From contig JBQGEK010000214.1 of NCBI GenBank assembly GCA_052039575.1, forward strand, positions 1 to 6,450: a stretch of 6,450 nucleotides of DNA. The letters run 5' to 3'. Below the pieces are notes generated by a model that saw nothing but the letters and a program-made list of their open reading frames with translations, did no database searches and was not told the DNA's origin. Numbering within the stretch: the first letter of the stretch is position 1; each line of letters starts with the position of its first letter. A program made the position numbers and the translations under genes. Of this stretch, positions 1 to 3,965 are shown piece by piece. The stretch is from Patulibacter sp052039575. GTDB lineage: Bacteria; Actinomycetota; Thermoleophilia; Solirubrobacterales; Solirubrobacteraceae.

Positions 1-162
1 GCCGCCGGGGCTGATGATGAACCAGCCCGCCTTGGTCTCCTTGAACTCGGCACCCTGCTCCCAGCATGGCTTGATCAGCTTGCTGGTCCACTCCTTGTTC
101 CACCCCGCCGGCCTGGTGTCTCCGTTGGCCTTGCTGAGCCGCTTCCTCTGCTTCTTCCCCAC
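1..162 (-). CDS. Hypothetical lysine-rich protein, N-terminal part, cut by the left window edge
   Basis: I do not recognise this gene. The 54 visible residues begin VGKKQRKRLSKANG and continue through a Trp- and Lys-rich stretch to FIISPGG at the edge. GTG at 162 is chosen because it is the only usual start codon in frame after the TAG at 285-283, and an AGAGG sequence lies about five bases upstream. Nearly every codon ends in G or C (about 51 of 54), so the frame is convincingly coding even though it is short. It is rich in Lys (AAG) and uses AGG for Arg, whereas the tail and lysis genes are Arg- and Ala-rich and mostly use CGN. The spacing of the last visible part (a helix, then GAEFKETKAGWFIISPGG) faintly recalls small HicA-like or dsRBD-like alpha/beta proteins seen in phages. 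That is only a guess. It lies 184 bases past the endolysin and beyond a terminator-like hairpin, so it may belong to another transcript. Confidence 0.6.
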   Translation of the reverse strand, partial: MGKKQRKRLSKANGDTRPAGWNKEWTSKLIKPCWEQGAEFKETKAGWFIISPGG

Positions 163-243
163 GCCAACCTCTGTTCCGCCGCAGCGCCTGGAAAGATCAC
201 AGGCGCTTCCCCGGATCCGCCGTCTCCTGACGCTTGGATTTGC

Positions 244-278
244 GCGCCGCTCGGTTCCCAGCCGGGCGGCGCTTTTTT
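244..278 (+). terminator. Intrinsic (Rho-independent) terminator acting on plus-strand transcription
   Basis: Arms at 244-254 and 262-272 form an 11-bp stem (GCGCCGC pairs with GCGGCGC, one T-G wobble, then CGG with CCG). The loop is 7 bases, TTCCCAG, and a run of six T follows at 273-278. The T-tract is on the plus strand, so it should stop rightward transcripts, although every identified gene here is on the minus strand. Read on the minus strand the hairpin is preceded by six A but has no downstream U-tract, so any terminating effect on the lysis transcript would be weaker. It sits between the endolysin and the left-edge gene. Confidence 0.75.
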
Positions 279-349
279 GACCCTAGAACCATGACGCGTC
301 GGCAAGACGGAACCTGACCGGTACAGGGTTCTCCCTGCAAATAGGGTCA
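278..349. repeat. Nested inverted repeats in the gap after the endolysin
   Basis: TGACCCTA at 278-285 is matched exactly, inverted, by TAGGGTCA at 342-349, which includes the endolysin stop codon. Just inside, GAACC at 286-290 pairs with GGTTC at 327-331. A separate small hairpin lies inside the right half: CAGGG (324-328) and CCCTG (333-337) with a TTCT loop, flanked by TGACC (315-319) and GGTCA (345-349). The two folds compete for the same bases. There is no U-tract in the minus-strand direction. Possible roles include a 3' end structure protecting the late mRNA, a protein-binding site or a recombination site. The sequence does not decide between them. Confidence 0.5.
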
Positions 350-880
350 GTAGATGTAGCGCTTCACGGCGATGATGTCGGTCCGGTAGTCGACCTTCAC
401 GAGGTACGGGCCGCCCTGCGAGCCAAACGAGATAGCGGTCCGCTTGGTGGGGTCGACGACGATCGCGACGTGCGCGCCGGTCGTGCCCGGGCGGCCGTAG
501 AGGATCAGGTCGGCACGCAGCAGCTTGACGCGCCGCGCCGCGGTGAGTCCGCGCGCGACGACCTTGCCGTGGCGCGGGTCGAGCATCGTGCCGGTGTAGC
601 CGGCGCGCCAGCGCTGGCCGTTGACGATGTCGCCGAGGCCGCGGCGGATCTCGAGCAGCAGGCCGTCCCAGTAGCACCAGGTGTTGTGCGCCGCGCAGTC
701 GGCGTGCGTCGGGAGCTGTCCGCGGTAGCGGCGGCGTCGGTTGGTGATCGCCTCCCAGCGCTTTGGGCCCTGGGTGTAGGTCATCCGGCCCTTGGCTTGC
801 AGCGTCCCGAGCGCGGCCCTCACGATCTTGTCGCGCGCGGCTGACCGCCGGGCGGCGGTGCCGTGGAAGTGCGCGCCCAT
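347..880 (-). CDS. Endolysin, NlpC/P60-type cysteine peptidase
   Basis: This 177-residue protein most likely cleaves host peptidoglycan at the end of infection. The layout matches a family of actinophage endolysins: MTYTQGPKRWEAI (33-45), a Cys-containing DC motif at 61-62 followed by TWCYWDGL, then DIVNGQRWRAGYTGTML (84-100), LLRADLILYG (120-129), AHVAIVVDP (136-144), SFGSQGGP (151-158) and DYRTDIIAVKRYI near the end. The likely catalytic residues are Cys62 and His137. Two positions look atypical compared with the pattern I remember: DCAAH instead of DCSS, and SFG where SHG is common. There is no signal peptide and no separate wall-binding domain, so export would rely on a holin. ATG at 880 is chosen because it overlaps the holin stop by one base (TGATG), implying coupled translation. 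The basic N terminus (about residues 10-30) precedes the catalytic core. Confidence 0.85.
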   Translation of the reverse strand: MGAHFHGTAARRSAARDKIVRAALGTLQAKGRMTYTQGPKRWEAITNRRRRYRGQLPTHADCAAHNTWCYWDGLLLEIRRGLGDIVNGQRWRAGYTGTMLDPRHGKVVARGLTAARRVKLLRADLILYGRPGTTGAHVAIVVDPTKRTAISFGSQGGPYLVKVDYRTDIIAVKRYIY

Positions 881-1305
881 CAGCGAGCACCGTCCGGATG
901 TGCCGGGTTCGAGGCGTCCTCGTCGGGCGGCACTTGGTCGGCGGGTGTCGGTTCGAGCAGCGCCGGGTCGAGGCCGATCTCGTCAGCGTCGTCCGCGAGC
1001 AGCTTGCCGTCGTCGAGCTCGGCGTCGCGCGGGTCAGGGTTCTCGCCCTCGGGCAGCTCCCACGACGCCGCGGCGTCGACGGTCGGCTGGGCGGCGCGGG
1101 CGACGTCGCGGACGGTCCGGGCGATCTCCTGGCCGTAGCGGCCGCCGAGTACGGCGAGCAGCGTCAGGCCGGACGTGGCGATCGCGGCGACCGCCTCGGC
1201 GGTCAGGCCCTGGGTCGCGGCAATGACCGCCGCGACGAACGTGGCGGCGGCGCCGGCGAGGCCGGCGCGGGTGGCCGGTCCGACGGGCGGGGTGGTCTGG
1301 GTCAT
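880..1305 (-). CDS. Holin-like protein with two membrane helices and an acidic tail
   Basis: This 141-residue protein has the build of a small phage holin, which makes the membrane lesion that releases an endolysin lacking its own signal. Two hydrophobic segments are visible, about residues 14-31 (AGLAGAAATFVAAVIAAT) and 35-55 (LTAEAVAAIATSGLTLLAVLG), joined by a short QG turn. A basic stretch follows (RYGQEIARTVRDVAR, 56-70). The last 60 residues are strongly acidic and Pro-rich (LPEGENPDPRDAELDDG, DDADEIGLDP). Many holins end in a short basic tail, so the long acidic end is unusual. The start ATG at 1305 overlaps the upstream TGA by one base (TGATG), with a weak GAGG sequence upstream, and the stop overlaps the endolysin ATG in the same way. 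Function is inferred from topology and from its position next to the endolysin. No sequence-specific holin signature was recognised. Confidence 0.72.
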   Translation of the reverse strand: MTQTTPPVGPATRAGLAGAAATFVAAVIAATQGLTAEAVAAIATSGLTLLAVLGGRYGQEIARTVRDVARAAQPTVDAAASWELPEGENPDPRDAELDDGKLLADDADEIGLDPALLEPTPADQVPPDEDASNPAHPDGAR

Positions 1306-1724
1306 CAGGGGAACCTCGGGTTCGGGGTTGGGGTACGGGTCGTGAGGACGGCGTCGGGGAACCGGTGCGATTCCTGCGCGCCGCGGGGGTAGGTGCCGGC
1401 GCAGTCGGGGACCGGCTGCTGGCCGGTGCTGTCCAGGGCTCCGGGGGCGCCTTGCTGTACGAGCTCGCGCAGCTCTGGCAGCCGGGCGATCAGGTAGTTG
1501 GTGGCGATCGCGGTCGGCCGGTTCTGTTCGCACCGCTGGTAGAGGCGCGCCTGGTCGCGATCGGAAGACGTGTCGGCCTGGTGCTCGCCGCGCCATACGA
1601 CGATCGCGATGCCGATCACGGCAATCAGCACTGGGAGCTGGGCAGCGGCCGGGTGAGCGTCGAGCCATCGGTTGATGGCTCGGCAGCGGCCGATGGCGAT
1701 GTCGTGCGCTGACCGATTGGTCAT
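1305..1724 (-). CDS. Small single-pass membrane protein of the lysis cassette
   Basis: The 139 residues contain a basic, His- and Arg-containing N terminus, one clear membrane helix at about 28-44 (AAQLPVLIAVIGIAIVVW), and a hydrophilic domain presumably outside the membrane. That domain holds LYQRCEQNRPTAIATNYLI (61-79) and a second cysteine at 108 (PVPDCAG), so a disulphide between Cys65 and Cys108 is possible. The C terminus is Pro- and Thr-rich. Proteins with one N-terminal helix and a C..N.R motif are, as I recall, common next to actinophage lysis genes and usually unnamed. A role as a second holin-like or spanin-like partner is inference from position. ATG at 1724 has an excellent ribosome-binding site (GGAGG, six bases upstream). 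The stop overlaps the holin start by one base. Confidence 0.75.
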   Translation of the reverse strand: MTNRSAHDIAIGRCRAINRWLDAHPAAAQLPVLIAVIGIAIVVWRGEHQADTSSDRDQARLYQRCEQNRPTAIATNYLIARLPELRELVQQGAPGALDSTGQQPVPDCAGTYPRGAQESHRFPDAVLTTRTPTPNPRFP

Positions 1725-1971
1725 CGGGGTCCTCCTGTCGTCGACCTCGGCCGATGCGGATTCGGCCGATGAACTGGGATCCGGCGACGGCGACGCCGAT
1801 CTGCGTGGCGGTCTCGATGGACATCGCTCCGCGGGCGACGCCGACGCATATCGCGAGCGACAGCGCCCAGGGGAGGACGCCCTTGAAGGCGAGCTGCTGC
1901 GAGACGTCGACGCATTCGAGCGTCCGGTCTACGAGCCGCACTCACGGCGTCCGGTTGGTGGTGGCGGGCAT
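1721..1971 (-). pseudogene. Small hydrophobic phage protein, reading frame broken or recoded
   Basis: From ATG 1971 the frame reads MPATTNRTP, meets TGA at 1944-1942, then continues from GTG 1941 as VRLVDRTLECVDVSQQ, a hydrophobic centre (LPWALSLAICVGVARGAMS and IGVAVAGSQFIG) and a basic end (RIRIGRGRR). Codons on both sides of the TGA end almost always in G or C, so this is the coding frame. The ATG has a strong ribosome-binding site. GTG 1941 has none, but could be used by reinitiation (TGAGTG). At the other end the frame has no stop before 880: it passes through the 139-residue gene out of frame and into the holin in frame. A shift of -1 near 1741 would end it at TGA 1723-1721, overlapping the next ATG as ATGA, like the neighbouring GTGA junctions. 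The alternative 74-residue frame 1945-1721 is extremely Arg-rich and looks like a shadow. Mutation, assembly error or recoding could each explain this. Function unknown, perhaps a membrane protein. Confidence 0.42.
1730..1736 (-). promoter_or_regulatory. Strong Shine-Dalgarno site of the 139-residue membrane protein gene
   Basis: The minus strand reads AGGAGGA at 1736-1730, five bases before ATG 1724. It is close to the ideal anti-16S complement and fixes the start of this gene. It lies inside the end of the preceding broken frame. Confidence 0.7.
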
Positions 1972-1977
1972 GGGGTG

Positions 1978-1984
1978 TCCTCCC
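1978..1984 (-). promoter_or_regulatory. Strong Shine-Dalgarno site before ATG 1971
   Basis: The minus strand reads GGGAGGA at 1984-1978, six bases before ATG 1971. It resembles the site before ATG 1724 (GGAGGAC-A-CCCC-ATG against GGAGGAC-CCCG-ATG). Such a good site in front of only nine codons is the main argument that the small gene at 1721-1971 was meant to start here. A longer 19-codon frame from ATG 2001 ends at the same TGA but has no ribosome-binding site. Confidence 0.6.
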
Positions 1985-2019
1985 GGGTTCGGGGCGTTCA
2001 TCGGGGCGGGGAGAGGTGG

Positions 2020-3693
2020 CTAGAGGACGCCGATCAGCGACACACCCATCCGCTCGAGGAGTGCCTCGAGGGTCTGGGCGGTGTTGTCGAGCGTGAGGGT
2101 GTTCTGCCGGGTCGCGTGGACCATGTTGGTCTCGATGATGCGGCGCGGGACCGGGTTGGTTTCCTCAGCGACGTAGAGCCGGTCGCCGGCGCGGATCATG
2201 TCGACGGGGTGCTCGTGCCCGGCGGTGTCGAGCACGCTGCCGGTCACCGTTGCGGTGCCGCGGCGGGTGGCGATCGACTGCGCGTCGAGCCAGCCGAGTC
2301 CGCAGAGCACCGCGCCCTCCCGATCCGCGGCCGCCGACAGCCGGAAGACGCCCCAGCGTTGGATGCCGTGCAACGTCGCCGGGTTGTACGGATCGGGCGA
2401 CGCAAGGCGCCCGTCGATGAACTCGGCGGACGATCCAGGAGGCCCGACGGTATGCGGCTCGCCACCGAAGTCGGTCCACTCCACGATCACGCCGTTGAAC
2501 ACCAGATCGGTGGTATCGCCCTCGAGCGACAGCTCGGCGCCGTCCTGGGTCGAGACGATCCAGGACCGGCTGCGGCCGCCGAATCGTTGGTGGTACCAGA
2601 ACCGGCGGTCCTCCCAGACGGCCCAGTCCCACCAGTGATGCCGGTTGACGAGCTCGGTCAGGCTGGCGACGGTGCCGAGTTCGCGCGGCGCGAGGTGCGG
2701 GATCGGGTAGGTGGTCGGCTGGACGCTCTCGTCGTCAACCCGGATCTGTGGCGCCCAGCGACTGATCGCGTCGCGGATGACCGACGACGCGGTCACGCCC
2801 AACGGGCCCTGGCCGGGCCCGTAGATCGGGCTGTCCGTGCGTACGGTCGTGACGCCCGATAGGTCGCCATAGACGGCCACCTCGGCGAGCGCGACACCGT
2901 GCTGGCCGGATACCGATCCGCCAGGCGCGATATCCGTCGAGAATCCGATCGCTGCGGCGCGCGCCGGAGCGATCGACGACGAGACGCGCGCACCGACCGT
3001 GTGAGACCAAATCCCGACGCTCGACCACGCGGTCTGCCGGCGATCCCAGCCCCGCACAGCGAGGTCCCACCCGGCCGTACCGACGGCCGCGGCGACGCGT
3101 GCCTCCACCGCGTCCAGCGTCGCGCCGCCCCCGTCGTAGCGGATCTCATGTACCGGTCTGCCCGCCACGGTCCACGGCGACTCGCCCGGTCCATGCCAGA
3201 GCCTGATCTCCGGGCCGGCACCGGCGTCCGAGTCGTCCCACCCGGTCGTACCGTCGATCGGCCGGTACGGGTACCCGAGGATCTGCTGCCGCCGCTGGCT
3301 GGTGATCGGCCCCCACTGGCCCAGCTCCCGGTCGACGTAGACCGGTCCCACGTCCTGACGATCCTCCAGATGCGCAGACCAGCCGACCGCCGACGGGGTC
3401 GCCCGGCCGCCGTCAGCGGTCGACGCCGCGATCGACTGCAGGCGACCCTCCCAGTAGATCCGGCCGCCCGGCCCGAGGACCCGGAACGTGTCGAATAGTC
3501 CCTCGGCGCCGGGGGTCTGCAGCTCGCGGAACAGCGTGCACGTCGCGGCCCGGAATCCGCCGGGCATCGACGTCGAGTAGGTCAGGTCGCACGGGACGTT
3601 GCGCGCGTCGAGCTCGTCGCCGGCCAGCCGCGTCTGGGAGCCGTCCCAGCGGGTGACCATGATCGAGACGTCACCCCAGACGCGGCGGTTCAC
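2020..3693 (-). CDS. Minor tail protein, probable tail hub / baseplate (Tal-like) protein
   Basis: This 557-residue protein probably forms the central hub at the tail tip, below the tape measure and distal tail ring. Residues 40-105 (GGFRAATCTLFREL, DTFRVLGPGGRIYWEGRLQSI) resemble the first hub beta domain of actinophage minor tail proteins. Residues about 160-290 form an extra beta-rich insertion (RLWHGPGESPW to EVAVYGDLSG), possibly a binding module. The hub frame resumes at 300-410 with VIRDAISRWAPQI, a Trp-rich strand (HHWWDWAVWEDRRFWYHQRF, 352-371) and FNGVIVEWTDFGG. The end has the family pattern DMIRAGDRLYVAEE (498-511), a late strand TLTLDN and a short helix TLEALLERMG. GTG 3693 is chosen because it overlaps the previous stop as GTGA. 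ATG 3660 is a real alternative, since GGGGTGA lies ten bases upstream and the protein would lose only 11 residues. No membrane segment, signal peptide or peptidase motif is visible. Confidence 0.78.
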   Translation of the reverse strand: MNRRVWGDVSIMVTRWDGSQTRLAGDELDARNVPCDLTYSTSMPGGFRAATCTLFRELQTPGAEGLFDTFRVLGPGGRIYWEGRLQSIAASTADGGRATPSAVGWSAHLEDRQDVGPVYVDRELGQWGPITSQRRQQILGYPYRPIDGTTGWDDSDAGAGPEIRLWHGPGESPWTVAGRPVHEIRYDGGGATLDAVEARVAAAVGTAGWDLAVRGWDRRQTAWSSVGIWSHTVGARVSSSIAPARAAAIGFSTDIAPGGSVSGQHGVALAEVAVYGDLSGVTTVRTDSPIYGPGQGPLGVTASSVIRDAISRWAPQIRVDDESVQPTTYPIPHLAPRELGTVASLTELVNRHHWWDWAVWEDRRFWYHQRFGGRSRSWIVSTQDGAELSLEGDTTDLVFNGVIVEWTDFGGEPHTVGPPGSSAEFIDGRLASPDPYNPATLHGIQRWGVFRLSAAADREGAVLCGLGWLDAQSIATRRGTATVTGSVLDTAGHEHPVDMIRAGDRLYVAEETNPVPRRIIETNMVHATRQNTLTLDNTAQTLEALLERMGVSLIGVL

Positions 3694-3965
3694 GCGCTGT
3701 ACCCGGTGACGTCGATCGTGGCGCCGTTGCCCAGCCAGGCCAGCGCTGCGGCGGTGAGTACGTCGGTGATGTGCCGGGTGCAGATCCCGACCGGATCGTC
3801 GGGTGCCATCGCGCTCGGCCACTCCCACGCCACGAGCCACGCGCCGCCGGTCGTCGGGCGGACCGCACCGGCGACGCCGTCGAGGTCGCTGCGGTCGACG
3901 TCGGTGACCCGGAGCGTCAGCGACACGTGCGTCGCGGACCGCAGGTGCTGCTCGACCGAGATCAC
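3690..3965 (-). CDS. Small tail-module protein of unknown function (91 residues)
   Basis: I do not recognise this family. The protein begins VISVEQHLRSATHVSLTLRV, has a Trp-rich middle (GAWLVAWEWPSAMAPDDP, 41-58), a short helix-like part (ITDVLTAAALAWLG, 66-79) and ends in NGATIDVTGYSA. It has no membrane segment or signal peptide and is predicted to be soluble. GTG 3965 is chosen over longer starts in the same frame because it overlaps the stop of the distal-tail gene as GTGA and is preceded by GGGGGA at a spacing of six bases. The longer upstream part of the frame is an Arg/Cys-rich shadow of that gene. Its own stop makes a second GTGA overlap with the hub gene. Its place between distal-tail and hub genes, with coupled translation on both sides, suggests a minor structural or assembly role at the tail tip. 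This is inference. Confidence 0.7.
   Translation of the reverse strand: MISVEQHLRSATHVSLTLRVTDVDRSDLDGVAGAVRPTTGGAWLVAWEWPSAMAPDDPVGICTRHITDVLTAAALAWLGNGATIDVTGYSA

Noticed and set aside
14..280. Plus-strand open frame of 88 codons at the left end
   Set aside because: It ends inside the T-tract of the terminator, overlaps the well-supported minus-strand gene at 1-162 and has no ribosome-binding site. The minus-strand frame has far better third-position composition.
278..349. Phage attachment site (attP) in the gap after the endolysin
   Set aside because: There is symmetry, but no integrase, no tRNA-like core and no duplicated sequence in view, so I kept it only as a repeat.
1721..1945. Alternative 74-codon minus-strand frame with neat GTGA and ATGA junctions
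   Set aside because: Its translation is a run of Arg, Pro and Ala (for example RRRRRRIPVHRP) as expected for an out-of-frame reading of G+C-rich coding DNA. The hydrophobic frame starting at 1941 has the proper third-position bias. The junctions are still noted as evidence about where the real gene should end.
1672..2862. Long plus-strand open frame of 396 codons
   Set aside because: It runs antisense to the hub gene and to the small membrane proteins. It is an Asp/Arg/Gly-rich mirror with no recognisable domain or start signal.
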